The notes beneath the pieces are model-generated. The model was not told the DNA's origin. It made no database searches and saw only the letters and a program-made list of their open reading frames with translations. The position numbers and the translations under genes were made by a program. DNA of 64,000 nucleotides. Origin: Desulfurococcales archaeon (GTDB taxonomy: Archaea > Thermoproteota > Thermoprotei_A > Sulfolobales > Fervidicoccaceae). Each line of letters starts with the position of its first letter. Within the stretch, counting starts at the first letter, position 1. Below, piece after piece: positions 8,901 through 17,541 of this stretch. The stretch spans positions 1 through 64,000 of the forward strand of contig WYEQ01000002.1 in the NCBI GenBank assembly GCA_009904015.1, written 5' to 3'.

Positions 8901-9477
8901 TAGAAGCCAGTTCTACTACTGGGTAAAACAGGTTATGCCTGAGAACTACGTTGTTATTCACCCGAAAGATGCAGGGAAGCTCGGAATCGAGACAGGAGAT
9001 GTTGTCAGGGTGGAGACCCCGACCGGCTCCTTCGAGGCACCAGCAGTTGTTGAACCAACTGTGGCCCCAGGAGTACTTATGGTTCCGTATGGAATGGGTA
9101 GATGGGTTGAGACGATAACGACTAAGCCAACGTACTTCGAGGTGAAGGAAAGCGGTTTGGCAAGGCTTATCTCGGAGCTACCGGGTGAAGCCGTGGTGCC
9201 GGAGGACGCCGTTAACCCTGTCAAGAGCCTGCCGGAAGTAACGAAGAAAGTACTGTTCACAAAATCGCCGGCAGAGTACTATGAGAAAGGCCTAGCTATT
9301 GATAAGTGGAGATTCAATGGTGTCACGCCAAACGTTGTCCAGATGAGTGACCCTTCACTCGGCAACTGGCCGCTACTATCATGGCTCGGAGCAGCCCAGG
9401 CATACTTCGACACACCAGCAAAGGTATTAAAAACTGGAAGGAAACATGAATTCGAATTCCCCAACTTAGTTTGGTAA
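5947..9477 (+). CDS. ttrA: molybdopterin reductase catalytic subunit (tetrathionate/sulfur-compound reductase, TtrA-like)
   Basis: 1176 residues, long for the DMSO-reductase family but right for the TtrA/SreA branch. Tat signal TRRTYLKALAA at residues 3-13. N-terminal [4Fe-4S] ligands C56, C59, C63 (CLGCNVRCG) and C128 (CPKGQSG). C307 in SSCQLGYYAGN is placed where the Mo/W ligand is expected, which suggests Cys ligation as in Ttr/Psr/Phs. The C-terminal dinucleotide-binding domain starts near residue 1000 (KLGIETGDVVRVETPTGSFE). Exported and anchored through the B and C subunits; it would reduce tetrathionate, elemental sulfur/polysulfide or a related acceptor, perhaps with hydrogen from the nearby hydrogenase. 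Arsenate or selenate reductase of the same branch cannot be excluded. A T-run (9486-9494) follows the stop. Confidence 0.82.
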   Translation: MTTRRTYLKALAAAAALGVAAAGYWPVIEKIIRPKRMPYTPDPQSGADVRYVRSVCLGCNVRCGITARVVRHGDVEVIEKIIGNPYHPYNRAVSFDKQIKRYEQLAYDTPVSKTLDSSDGVTFSGTLCPKGQSGIYYVYDPYRVLKPLKRAGPRGSGKWKTISWEELIKCIVDGCTIEETGERIPGIRDLFTYGVLKQAGFEDPNSVLSDMKKDVDDLMKIAADTKTTYDDLVNAIEEFKAKWSKILGEKGLKLEDVLIDPNRPDLGPKANMLVWFRGRGQDNADVFYRRWVRSLGSVNWLRHTSSCQLGYYAGNRIWCGTYDLQADADGARVIIGAGWSMGRLHPGATGQGAMIEKACEGELKLYYVNPVAPRTNCHGNIIWIPIKPGEDAALAFAAIRWMLENKRYNADFLAIPSLDAANKLGYQVHTNATWLVIVEGPRAGEYLKARDLGLADTDDQVVYVGNDQFAIYKDVENAELLYSGKIKLKSGDEVLVKTAFQILYDEAFSKSFDEWLELASPYPRDTSEFMDYVEKVIQMVKDFADAAPRAGTVIHRGVGMHPNGEYAVWAYRVLDTLIANFHMKGDMLSRPSTTSYNSYLYNVSDSGFGEPVRWGPPIDRHGVDYASTLEYWLRVKKAIKEGKSGEEAVKAAFPTKRPWYPFTPEESYTEAFAGIAEAYPYPIRALFLYYANPVLAVNYGVKFIEVLKDTTKIPLFVAVTTTINETFLYADLIVPDTTYLETGTNGVQFLYAPGRGVVRAEGWRSPVIMPLTMMIGTCPNGHPRYASMWELLIDLGKAMGMPGYGDKAIPGVKGRKYEGQWFSMHCFWEYILRVFANAGAHAKDLKLIPESVPEEDVLFVERNYPIARFKDIIAPDEWRYAAYGLARGGVFTRYEDSFDSRGYSKRSVPGDRQLRLWYDKLAKTRNSVTGEKFYGGPKYFPQSLYAPVSKEAQKTFIGPAIRQLYNEKDWPFILVIHTGPIYTKHRSQFYYWVKQVMPENYVVIHPKDAGKLGIETGDVVRVETPTGSFEAPAVVEPTVAPGVLMVPYGMGRWVETITTKPTYFEVKESGLARLISELPGEAVVPEDAVNPVKSLPEVTKKVLFTKSPAEYYEKGLAIDKWRFNGVTPNVVQMSDPSLGNWPLLSWLGAAQAYFDTPAKVLKTGRKHEFEFPNLVW

Positions 9478-9552
9478 ACAAAAATCTTTTTTTTAAACTA
9501 CTTTTCCACTAGAACCCAATATCTGATTCTTTTCACTCGTGATTCATGCCTT

Positions 9553-10320
9553 TCATCGCCCATAGAACGCTGGGATAATAGCTTTATGTTCACTTAGAAC
9601 GAGGGCCTCTACTCCAAATACTAGCTTTATTGTGTCCGGCGTGAGGGCCTCATGCGTGGCTCCCATAGCGTGTATTCTGCCATTGCTCAGCAGTATTGCC
9701 TTATCCGAGTACCTGTATGCCTGCGTTAAATCATGGAGAGCCATCATGACCGTTATTTTCTTTTTTCTCGATAGCTCCGATACCAGCTCCAGTATCGCTA
9801 CCTGGTACCTGAGGTCCAGGTTTGATGTTGGCTCATCAAGTAGAAGCACTTTTGGCTCAGCCACGAGAGCTCTTGCTATAAGCGCTCTTTGAAGCTCCCC
9901 GCCGCTCAGCTCCGTTATATCCCTCGTCGCGAGATGCTCTATTTCAAGCGTGCTCATGTAGCTAAGCGCTATATCTACATCCCTATCTGAGGGAGAGAAG
10001 CTGATGTGTGGTCTTCGGCCCGTCAACACGAAATCAATGACTTTTACTCCACGCGATACATTTATGTGCTGTGGAACATAGCCTATTAGCCTGGCCGCCT
10101 CTCTTCTTGTGAGCCTCGCCACGCTCTTCGAGTCCACGTACACCGAGCCTCTGACCGGTCTAACTATACCATCAATTGTCCTCAGCAGCGTGGTTTTTCC
10201 ACTGCCGTTGGGCCCCAGAACAGCGGCTATCTCGCCCTCACTTACATCTAGGGTTACATCCTCAAGGGCCTTAACGCTCTTGTAGTTCACTTCAACTCCA
10301 ATAACTTTTATTAATGCCAT
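9553..10320 (-). CDS. ABC importer ATPase, FecE/BtuD type
   Basis: 255 residues. Walker A GPNGSGKTTLL, signature LSGGELQRALIARAL, Walker B VLLLDEPTSNLD and switch His in MALHDLTQ are all intact. It is the last gene of a four-gene minus-strand unit (FmdE-like, binding protein, permease, ATPase) and overlaps the permease stop by one base. The family imports iron complexes, cobalamin, haem or molybdate/tungstate (MolBCA type). The neighbouring molybdopterin enzyme and the FmdE gene make molybdate/tungstate attractive but that is inference. Confidence 0.9.
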   Translation of the reverse strand: MALIKVIGVEVNYKSVKALEDVTLDVSEGEIAAVLGPNGSGKTTLLRTIDGIVRPVRGSVYVDSKSVARLTRREAARLIGYVPQHINVSRGVKVIDFVLTGRRPHISFSPSDRDVDIALSYMSTLEIEHLATRDITELSGGELQRALIARALVAEPKVLLLDEPTSNLDLRYQVAILELVSELSRKKKITVMMALHDLTQAYRYSDKAILLSNGRIHAMGATHEALTPDTIKLVFGVEALVLSEHKAIIPAFYGR

Positions 10321-11354
10321 CAGCCACCGCCCCTTAGTAGCAGGTAAACCAACAGTGGGGCGCCGACAAGCGAGAGAACAATTCCTACTGGGAGAACCAC
10401 AGGGCTAAGAATAACCCTGCCAAGCGTATCCGCTACCAGCACTAGCAAAGACCCTGTCAGCATAGAGGCAGGTAGCAGGTATCTGTGAGCGCCGCCCACC
10501 ACCAGCCTCGCCACGTGAGGGGCAACTAAGCAAAGGAAAGCGAGGACGCCGGCGAATGAAGTGGCGACGGATGCTCCCAGAGCAGTCATTATGGTTGCCT
10601 CGAGCCTAAGCCTTTTCGGATTAACGCCGCTTGAGTAAGCTACGTCATCGCTCAGTGATATTAAGTCGAGGTCAAACGACCTGGCCATATAATATATAGA
10701 TAACAGGACCGCGGCTCCAATGGTTATTTTGAGGCCCGTCCAGTCAATTCTCCCTAAATCACCGAACGTCCAAAAAACAACCATTGCCACCTGTAGCTCG
10801 TTGAGGAACAGGTACTGGAGAAGGCTCAGCAAAGCTTGATAGAAAAAGCTTATAGCTATCGCGGCCAGGATGATGGCTCTTTCCGTTAAGCCGGCTCTGT
10901 AAGACAAGGCGAGTATCACTGCGACCTGAAGCAATGAGAAGATAAAAGCAAAGAGCGGAAGCAAGTATGGGCTGTGAACGGTTATTACTCTATAGCTTGT
11001 CGTGCCCGATACGCCCATCAACAGTGAGACAGCTACTCCAAGGGCCGCGGCATGAGATATGCCGAGAGTGAATGGGGAGGCCATGGGGTTTCTAAGAACA
11101 GCTTGCATTGATGCCCCGCCCGCGCCAAGTATCGCGCCAACAGCCACTGCAGCTAACGCTCTTTTAAGCCTAAGCATGAGAATAGCTTCAATCTCTGGAG
11201 GAACGCCCCCATCGTTGAACATAAGCTTGATGACGTCCAGGAAAGATGCCTTGATTACCCCCATGGAGACAGATAATGGAACAAGAATAAAGAGCAAAAC
11301 GAGAATTACGAGCAGGAATAAAAGCCTTTGTCTATGAAGCTTCCTCGCGCTCAA
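10320..11354 (-). CDS. FecCD/BtuC-type ABC permease
   Basis: 344 residues with about ten membrane segments. The BtuC/FecCD hallmarks are visible: GAGGASMQAVLRNPMASP near residue 80 and GVLAFLCLVAPHVARLVVG near residue 265. It forms a homodimer with the ATPase to the right. Start TTG at 11354, three bases after the stop of the binding protein gene. Confidence 0.9.
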   Translation of the reverse strand: MSARKLHRQRLLFLLVILVLLFILVPLSVSMGVIKASFLDVIKLMFNDGGVPPEIEAILMLRLKRALAAVAVGAILGAGGASMQAVLRNPMASPFTLGISHAAALGVAVSLLMGVSGTTSYRVITVHSPYLLPLFAFIFSLLQVAVILALSYRAGLTERAIILAAIAISFFYQALLSLLQYLFLNELQVAMVVFWTFGDLGRIDWTGLKITIGAAVLLSIYYMARSFDLDLISLSDDVAYSSGVNPKRLRLEATIMTALGASVATSFAGVLAFLCLVAPHVARLVVGGAHRYLLPASMLTGSLLVLVADTLGRVILSPVVLPVGIVLSLVGAPLLVYLLLRGGG

Positions 11355-11357
11355 TAT

Positions 11358-12569
11358 CTAGCTACACCTGAAAACATCGCTTAGAGAAACGAAGCCTGGG
11401 TACCCACTACCTATGTATGCCTGGTAAATCTGCCTGCCCATAAAGAAGCTGAATATCTCGTCAGCCTTTGATACAGGGTCCACGTCACCGAAGGCCTCGG
11501 GGTAAAGGACCTTACCTATATAGTAAGCGTTAGCGAGGGCTGTAGCAATGTTTGTGTGATAGTAGTTGAAAGGTATAACTCCGTATACTCTACCGCTCCT
11601 AAAGGCTTCGAGGCTACAGTACTGCTCCTTATTTCTCGAGAAGTCATCAAGAGCGATGTTGAGGTTGTTCTCATCAATGAATATGTACTCGGGCTGCCTT
11701 AGGAGCAGCCACTCAAAATCAACTTTCACGTAGCCTCCCTCCGGCTTGAGCTCATCAACAATCGATGATGTATTGAGGAGGACCAGCGGCGCAAACCTCG
11801 CCTGGGAAGCCGTGAAGGGTTGAGCTCCCTGATAAGAGACGGCGCCTATGTAAACGCTCGGCCTGTGCTCAGCGTTCCTGACTCTGCCCTGAATATCAGC
11901 GACCAGGTTGTCTATGTATAGGATTAGCTCCTCTGCTCTTCTCTCCCTGCCTAGGGCTGAGCCGAGAAGCCGAATGGCTTTCTTGAAGTCATCGAGCTTA
12001 AGGTAGCCGGGGGCCCCGTAATCAATGACGAGGACCGGGACGCCTATCTCTGACTCAAGCCTATCCGGGGGGTAGGAATCAGCGTAAAGCCTGCTCATAA
12101 TCACGAGCTGCGGCTTAGCGATTATCAGCTTCTCGGGGTCCGGCGTGCTTCTCGGCCCTCCCTGCCCAATAACAGGTAGGTTCTGGATAACATCGCAGTA
12201 AGCCATAGCGTAGTCCCTGCCAGCACATGATTGCTTCTCGAACTGCTCAACCCCGACTACGAGGTCCATTGCCCCGATGTAAGCAACAAGCCTTAGAGAG
12301 CCGGGGCCTATAGCGACTATTCTAGTAACGTTGCTGGGAACAAGAACTGTTCTGCCGGCAAAGTCGACGAGTTGCTTCACTGTCGATGTCTGCGTAACCG
12401 TTGTTGTTGAGGTGTTCATAGATATCGATTGAGGTGCTTGGGTTGATTGCTCCGCCGCTATGCTGCTTGAGGCCGTCTGAGATGTTAGCGCCCCTGTTAA
12501 GGATGTAGCGATAGTGGCTTGCGTGTTACTTGGGCCTTTATGTGCAAGCGAGGCCCCCATGGCAATCAA
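11358..12569 (-). CDS. periplasmic-binding-protein of a BtuF/FecB-type importer
   Basis: At least 403 residues. The domain begins with VDFAGRTVLVPSNVTRIV and continues with the two-lobed FecB/BtuF pattern (LVVGVEQFEK, ADSYPPDRLE, VPVLVIDYG); a Ser/Thr-rich linker separates it from the N-terminus as usual in archaea. TTG 12569 is the first canonical start, but the reading frame continues upstream without a stop and codes for a perfect signal peptide (TKASIAVAVIFVLALIAMGA) beginning at an ACG codon (12611) six bases after the site GGGTGA. The true start is therefore probably at a non-canonical codon or the start codon has mutated. Ligand unknown. Confidence 0.85.
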   Translation of the reverse strand: MIAMGASLAHKGPSNTQATIATSLTGALTSQTASSSIAAEQSTQAPQSISMNTSTTTVTQTSTVKQLVDFAGRTVLVPSNVTRIVAIGPGSLRLVAYIGAMDLVVGVEQFEKQSCAGRDYAMAYCDVIQNLPVIGQGGPRSTPDPEKLIIAKPQLVIMSRLYADSYPPDRLESEIGVPVLVIDYGAPGYLKLDDFKKAIRLLGSALGRERRAEELILYIDNLVADIQGRVRNAEHRPSVYIGAVSYQGAQPFTASQARFAPLVLLNTSSIVDELKPEGGYVKVDFEWLLLRQPEYIFIDENNLNIALDDFSRNKEQYCSLEAFRSGRVYGVIPFNYYHTNIATALANAYYIGKVLYPEAFGDVDPVSKADEIFSFFMGRQIYQAYIGSGYPGFVSLSDVFRCS

Positions 12570-12629
12570 GGCTAAAACAAAAATTACGGCTACCGCTATA
12601 GAGGCTTTCGTGACGCTTCACCCTACATT

Positions 12630-13323
12630 CTAGCTAATCCGCTTTATTACCTTGAAGGGTGTCCTGAAAGCAGTCACTATTCCTCTCCCAACAACAGCTG
12701 GCACATCTCTTTCAGCGCAGCTAGCGCAGAAGGGCTTTCCATCGATGTAGACTGCCTTGGGAGCCATCACGAGCTCCCCGCATCCCGAGCAACGGACGCT
12801 CTCGAATATCGGTGCTCTCTCGAGGTTCTCCGTTATCTCTACCTCCTGTACAACGAACTCCTCCTCCGGTAAGCATGCCATTCTCATGCCTGTTTCCTCC
12901 CATAGCTTGTCCAGCTCCTCGATTTCATCGGGGCTACCTCTTCTCTCAACAACCACTTTTCTGAAGAGCTCCGTTGCTCGTGGGTCAAAGTACCTCTGCC
13001 TAATCCTTTCGGCATCAATGTAGACGCGGATCCCCCCTCCTGCCCCCCCTCTTGAAAATAGTGATTGCGTTCTTCCCCGTATCCATGTATATAAGGGAGT
13101 TATTGCCCAGAGTGCAGCCCGTCGCTACCTGGACCCCGTCGCTCATGCAGTTATTAGCTTCGACGATAACTACTATTTCCTCCTCTATGCTCTCCGATAC
13201 ACCCGCCCTGCCTACTCCGAGCTTACTCATAGCTATCTCTGATGCTCTTAACCCAAGTACGAGGTAGGGGCATACGTGCCCATGGAGCTCCCTCGCCTTC
13301 TCGATGAGCTCTCTGCTAACCAA
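12630..13323 (-). pseudogene. FmdE-family protein with zinc ribbon, frameshifted
   Basis: Two reading frames together make one FmdE protein. The upstream part (13323 to about 13050) has the FmdE core: HGHVCPYLVLGLRASEIAM and EANNCMSDGVQVATGCTLGN. The downstream part (about 13045 to 12630) runs GIRVYIDAERIRQRYF on to a treble-clef zinc ribbon CSGCGELVM...CASC. The break is in two neighbouring G runs (seven and six G on the minus strand, 13025-13051); removing one G gives a continuous KRGAGGGIRVYID. It could be a recent mutation, a sequencing error or slippage. Start TTG 13323 is chosen because TATA and GGTG boxes place the transcript start near 13340. FmdE proteins accompany Mo/W or metal uptake genes; the role here is inferred. 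Confidence 0.8.
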
Positions 13324-13327
13324 AATG

Positions 13328-13353
13328 GTGCACCAATAAGAAAAAAAGTGCAC
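13328..13353 (-). promoter_or_regulatory. paired GTGCAC palindromes in the FmdE/importer promoter
   Basis: GTGCAC at 13328-13333 (extended GGTGCACC) and at 13348-13353, centres exactly 20 bases (two helical turns) apart, between the TATA box (TTATATAAAT, 13355-13364) and the start codon. Good candidate for a repressor site, for example a metal-responsive one. Confidence 0.5.
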
Positions 13354-13483
13354 CTTATATAAATATGTTACTTTCTAAACGATAATCCTCCATCCAGATT
13401 GGTTTTAGAGGTAATAAGACGTGTTTTTATAAAATTTGATAATCTCATAAGCCCTTTTTCCAGGCATTGTTCGCGTAAATAAG

Positions 13484-13492
13484 CATATAAAC
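13484..13492 (+). promoter_or_regulatory. TATA box of the nucleoside importer operon
   Basis: CATATAAAC about 45 bases before the ATG at 13536; a strong GGTGGTGA ribosome-binding site lies in the leader. The gap 13365-13483 shows nothing else. Confidence 0.4.
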
Positions 13493-13535
13493 AAACGGAA
13501 AAACAATTATTATCTCCCCCAATGGTGGTGAATGA

Positions 13536-14963
13536 ATGAATAAAACTCTTATGACCGGGCTTCTGATCGGTTTAATCATTGGCGTCGTTATAGGCATAGT
13601 AGCTCTCTACGCCACCACTAAGCCCTCAACCACGGCTACACCGACAACACAGGCAACAGCAACGACGTATAAGCCACCGGAGAAAGTCAAGGCAGCCTTC
13701 ATTTATGTTGGCCCGATAGGCGACCTTGGATGGAGCCATGCACACGAGGTTGGAAGACAAGCTGTCCAGGCCCTCTACAGCGACTGGCTGGAAACGACCT
13801 ATAAGGAGCAAGTATCCAAGGAGGGGGCGGCCAGCGTTATTGACGACCTCGTAAAGGCTGGCTACAACGTCATATTCTCAACAAGCTTCGACCACATGGA
13901 CCCAACATTCGAGAAGGCCCAGCAGTACCCCAACGTCATGTTCTTCCACTGCTCAGGCTACAAGAGAGCACCGAACATGGGGACTTACTTCGCTGACCTC
14001 TACCAGGTCTACTATCTCAATGGCCTGATGGCCGGCGCGTTGACGAAGACTGGGAAAATCGGATACGTTGCAGCCTTCACCATACCGGAGGTTGTCAGAC
14101 ACATCAACGCTTATGCTATCGGCGCCCAGGAGATGGGTAGGCTGCTTGGAAAGAACATCACCGTCTACGTCATAGAGATAGGCGCGTGGTTCGACCCGGA
14201 CAAGGCCAAGGAGGCCGCCAGAACCCTTGTTGAGAAATACGATGTTGACGCGATAGCCTTCACGGAGGATAGCAGCAGCATAGTCGAGTTCGCGCAGTCC
14301 CTCTACACCCAGACCGGGAAGCAGGTCTACGTGTTCAGCCATTACAGCCCAATGTACTCCTATGGCCCAGATGTTGTTGTAAGCGGGCAGCTGGTTAGGT
14401 GGGAGGTGATATACGCTGATATACTCGCGAAGGTAAAGTCAGGCGTTTACAGGCCTGATAATCTGCAGAACGTTGATTACTGGTACCTCTTGAACACAGG
14501 CGCTGTTGAGCTGGGATGCCACATATATGATAACGGCACAGTTATGATGGTGAACCCGAAGTTCCAGCCCGTCCTGAAGAGCATCAAGGTCAAGGACCCG
14601 CAGACAGGAGCCGAAGTCAGCGCTTACGATTATGTCATGAATAGGTACCAGCAAATGAAGGAAGCGCCACTCCTGCAAAGCCTCCAGGGAACATCCCTGA
14701 CGCACCAGTACGAATCGCTGAAGAGCGTGTCAACAAACCTAAAAGCTATACCAAAGGTGCCCGTCGCCCCCTCCTTCGACCCGTTTGAGGGGCCGCTCAA
14801 GGGATACTGCCTGCTCGGAGGAAAAGACGCTTACTCGAGGTTCTGTTCAGGCAAGCCAGTGAACTCCGAGGTAGTAGTGAAGGATGGTGAGAGGCTGACT
14901 CACGATGACCTGTGGAACATGGACTGGTTCGTTGAGTGGGTAAAGTACATGGGCAGGACCTAA
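13536..14963 (+). CDS. BMP/PnrA-family substrate-binding protein
   Basis: 475 residues. N-terminal membrane anchor (residues 5-28), a Thr-rich linker, then the BMP-family domain: AAFIYVGPIGDLGWSHAHE, NVIFSTSFDHMDP, VMFFHCSGYK, GALTKTGKIGYVAA and VDAIAFTEDSSS. Members bind purine nucleosides and feed a two-permease importer, exactly the genes that follow (ATPase, permease, permease). ATG 13536 is chosen over ATG 13532, which runs into a stop after three codons. The C-terminal 80 residues after the domain are longer than in bacterial PnrA. Likely surface-anchored. Confidence 0.92.
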   Translation: MNKTLMTGLLIGLIIGVVIGIVALYATTKPSTTATPTTQATATTYKPPEKVKAAFIYVGPIGDLGWSHAHEVGRQAVQALYSDWLETTYKEQVSKEGAASVIDDLVKAGYNVIFSTSFDHMDPTFEKAQQYPNVMFFHCSGYKRAPNMGTYFADLYQVYYLNGLMAGALTKTGKIGYVAAFTIPEVVRHINAYAIGAQEMGRLLGKNITVYVIEIGAWFDPDKAKEAARTLVEKYDVDAIAFTEDSSSIVEFAQSLYTQTGKQVYVFSHYSPMYSYGPDVVVSGQLVRWEVIYADILAKVKSGVYRPDNLQNVDYWYLLNTGAVELGCHIYDNGTVMMVNPKFQPVLKSIKVKDPQTGAEVSAYDYVMNRYQQMKEAPLLQSLQGTSLTHQYESLKSVSTNLKAIPKVPVAPSFDPFEGPLKGYCLLGGKDAYSRFCSGKPVNSEVVVKDGERLTHDDLWNMDWFVEWVKYMGRT

Positions 14964-15020
14964 AACAATATTTTTCTTATTTAATTTATTTTTTGACATC
15001 CACTGTAAGGTGTTGTTTTA

Positions 15021-16496
15021 TTGGCCTTGATTTCGCTTGTAGGTATAACTAAGCGCTTCGGAAGCGTTGTGGCTCTCGACAACGTATCCCTGGGCGTGGA
15101 GAGCGGAGAGATACTGGGGGTGCTCGGCGAGAACGGCTCGGGAAAGTCAACCTTAACGAAGATAATCTACGGCGTTTATGTCCCTGATAGCGGTTACATA
15201 GAGCTCCGCACGGATGGCTTGATGCGCAGGGCTTTCTTCTCGTCTCCAAAGGAGGCTTTGCTCAGCGGAATCGTTATGATTAGCCAGAGGCCACAGCTTG
15301 TCGAGGAGCTATCCGTTCTAGACAACATAGCGCTTTTTCTCGGCTACTCCCGCGGAAGAACAAGAAAAATAGTCGAGTCAACTATGAGCAGGTTTAATAT
15401 AAAGCTCAACGCTGACGCGCTGGTAGGCTCGCTCAGCTACACGGAGAAGCAGCTCGTCGAGCTCGTTAAGGCCCTGAGCTTCAAGCCAAGGCTACTCATA
15501 CTGGATGAGGCGACGACCTACCTGCCAAGAGATGTGAAGGCAAGGTTCTACGAGGCTCTGAGAACGTTCGCGTCCATCGGGGGTTCCGTAATATTCATCA
15601 CGCACAAGATACCTGAGGCCCTGGAGGTATGTGATAGGATCGCAGTCCTGAGGAGAGGGAGGCTCGTGAGGATTTTCAGCAGAAAAGATGTTTTTAGTAT
15701 TGATGATTTGAGGAAGGCCATGTTCGAGGAGGTCTCACCGAGCGTTGCTACCGAGAGAGTAGAGGAGGCGAAGGCCGAGGATGGGAAGGTGCTCAGGGCC
15801 GAGGGCCTCGTAGTGCTCGATGACTACGGGAAGAGGGCGGTGAGCATTGATGAGCTGGTTGTGGAGAGAGGCTCCGTGCACGCCGTTGTCGGGGTCGCGG
15901 GGAACGGCCAGAAGGAGCTGTGCGAGGGATTATCAGGGCTCAGGAAGGCTGTGGAGGGCAGAGTGGTTCTAGATGGGGAGGACGTGACGAGGAGCAAGGC
16001 ATCGGAGAGGGCCTCGAAAGGGCTTGTCTATATTCCCGAGGACCCATTCAGAACAGGAGTTGTCCTGGACCTAACAATTATGGAGAACATAAGGCTATTC
16101 GCTACCGGCAGACTTAGCAGTGATACCGTGAAAAAGGTGATAAGCGAGCTCCGGATTAGCCCGCCCGAGCCCAGAATCAAGAGCTACATGCTCTCAGGGG
16201 GCAACTTACAGAAACTGTCACTATCAAGAGCCCTGCTACTCAATCCAAAATGCATGATTGTTCACAACCCAACCAGGATGCTTGACGAGGCGAGCTCAAG
16301 GCAAGTGAAGCTGCTTCTAAGGGACTCAGCGCGCAAGGGCGTGGGAGTACTGCTTGTCTCCGAGGATATTGATGAGGTTATAGACGTAGCGGATAAAATA
16401 TCCGTTATAGCTAATGGAAGAATAGTCAAGACACTGCCAGCCATGTACCCGAGGCTAAGAGAGGAAATAGAGGAGGCCATGTCGACCTATGCCTAA
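15021..16496 (+). CDS. nucleoside ABC importer ATPase with two ATP-binding domains
   Basis: 491 residues, two fused nucleotide-binding domains as in the ribose/nucleoside class (RnsB, YufO). The first domain has Walker A GENGSGKSTL, a poor signature LSYTEKQLVELVKAL and Walker B LLILDEATTYL; the second has the degenerate Walker A GVAGNGQKEL typical for this family and signature LSGGNLQKLSLSRAL, but its Walker B reads MIVHNPTRML, so the acidic pair is missing. Start TTG 15021 with GGTG at 15009-15012. Overlaps the first permease by 8 bases. Confidence 0.92.
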   Translation: MALISLVGITKRFGSVVALDNVSLGVESGEILGVLGENGSGKSTLTKIIYGVYVPDSGYIELRTDGLMRRAFFSSPKEALLSGIVMISQRPQLVEELSVLDNIALFLGYSRGRTRKIVESTMSRFNIKLNADALVGSLSYTEKQLVELVKALSFKPRLLILDEATTYLPRDVKARFYEALRTFASIGGSVIFITHKIPEALEVCDRIAVLRRGRLVRIFSRKDVFSIDDLRKAMFEEVSPSVATERVEEAKAEDGKVLRAEGLVVLDDYGKRAVSIDELVVERGSVHAVVGVAGNGQKELCEGLSGLRKAVEGRVVLDGEDVTRSKASERASKGLVYIPEDPFRTGVVLDLTIMENIRLFATGRLSSDTVKKVISELRISPPEPRIKSYMLSGGNLQKLSLSRALLLNPKCMIVHNPTRMLDEASSRQVKLLLRDSARKGVGVLLVSEDIDEVIDVADKISVIANGRIVKTLPAMYPRLREEIEEAMSTYA

Positions 16497-17541
16497 GATA
16501 GCTGTTGTTAGGAGAGACCTTCCACCCACGCTGAGCGCTGTTGTCAGGCTCGGCGCAGCGCTAGCTGGGATAGGCATAGCGATTCTCTCAATATCAGTTA
16601 TACTTGGGGTTGATGCCTGGACAGTCACGGAGAGAGTAGTGGGAACCTTTCTTAGACCTGACATGATTAGGTACCTCATCGTATTTCTCCCAGTGGGGCT
16701 CGGGCTAGCAGTTGCTTACCACGCAAGGCTCTGGAACCTGGGCGCCGAGGGCCAGATAGTGATGGGGGCTGTCGCCGCTGCCTACGTAGCGCTTTTCACA
16801 CCTCTGGGGGAAATTCGTGTTGTAGGGCCTCTAGCAGCTCTTCTCGCCGCATCGCTTGCGGGGGCTTTATGGGCTCTTCTGCCAGGCATTCTCCGAGCTT
16901 ACCTGAACGTCAATGAGGCCATAACAACGCTCATGATGAACTACGTTGCCTACAGCCTCTGTAACTACCTTGTCTACGGGCCGTGGAGGGGGAGAAGAGT
17001 ATACGGGTACCCGGAGACGGACCTCATACCGGATGCAAGCAAGCTCCAGTGGGTCCACGGCTACAGCTTCTCTCCTTGGTCCCTGGTGATTGCCATCGCC
17101 TTCGTGCCCGTCATATACCTTTTCCTCTACAAAACAAGGATAGGAACGGCTCTCAGGGGGTACGGGTCAAGCCCAGCAGCCGTCGAGCTGAGCGGCATAT
17201 CCGGCACAAGGCTGATTATCCTGGCCTTCTTCGTTTCGGGAGCCCTCGCCGGCCTCGTGGGGGGCAACGAGATACTTATGTACCACAGAAAGCTTGTTCC
17301 AGGCGAGAAGATAGGGGCCGGGATGGGCTTCGTTTCAATCATGGTCGCGTGGCTGGCTGACCTGAACCCGGCTCTCATGCCTCTATCAGCCTACTACGTC
17401 TCAGCTCTCCACTACCTCAGAATGGTCATGCAGGTGGGCGAGCTCACGGAGCCCGTCGCCAGGTTCTTCATTGGCCTTGTGTTCATGTTGCTCCTCGTAT
17501 CTATATTTGTATCCAAGTACAAGGTGGTGATTAGGAAATGA
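16489..17541 (+). CDS. nucleoside ABC importer permease 1 (BPD_transp_2 family)
   Basis: 350 residues, eight to nine membrane segments, with the family motifs NLGAEGQIVMGA (residue 80 region), LNVNEAITTLMMNYVA and GSSPAAVELSGI. Such pairs (RnsC/RnsD, YufP/YufQ) form the channel for nucleosides. Start ATG overlaps the ATPase gene by 8 bases and the stop overlaps the next ATG by 4 bases, so the four genes are one transcription unit. Confidence 0.92.
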   Translation: MPKIAVVRRDLPPTLSAVVRLGAALAGIGIAILSISVILGVDAWTVTERVVGTFLRPDMIRYLIVFLPVGLGLAVAYHARLWNLGAEGQIVMGAVAAAYVALFTPLGEIRVVGPLAALLAASLAGALWALLPGILRAYLNVNEAITTLMMNYVAYSLCNYLVYGPWRGRRVYGYPETDLIPDASKLQWVHGYSFSPWSLVIAIAFVPVIYLFLYKTRIGTALRGYGSSPAAVELSGISGTRLIILAFFVSGALAGLVGGNEILMYHRKLVPGEKIGAGMGFVSIMVAWLADLNPALMPLSAYYVSALHYLRMVMQVGELTEPVARFFIGLVFMLLLVSIFVSKYKVVIRK

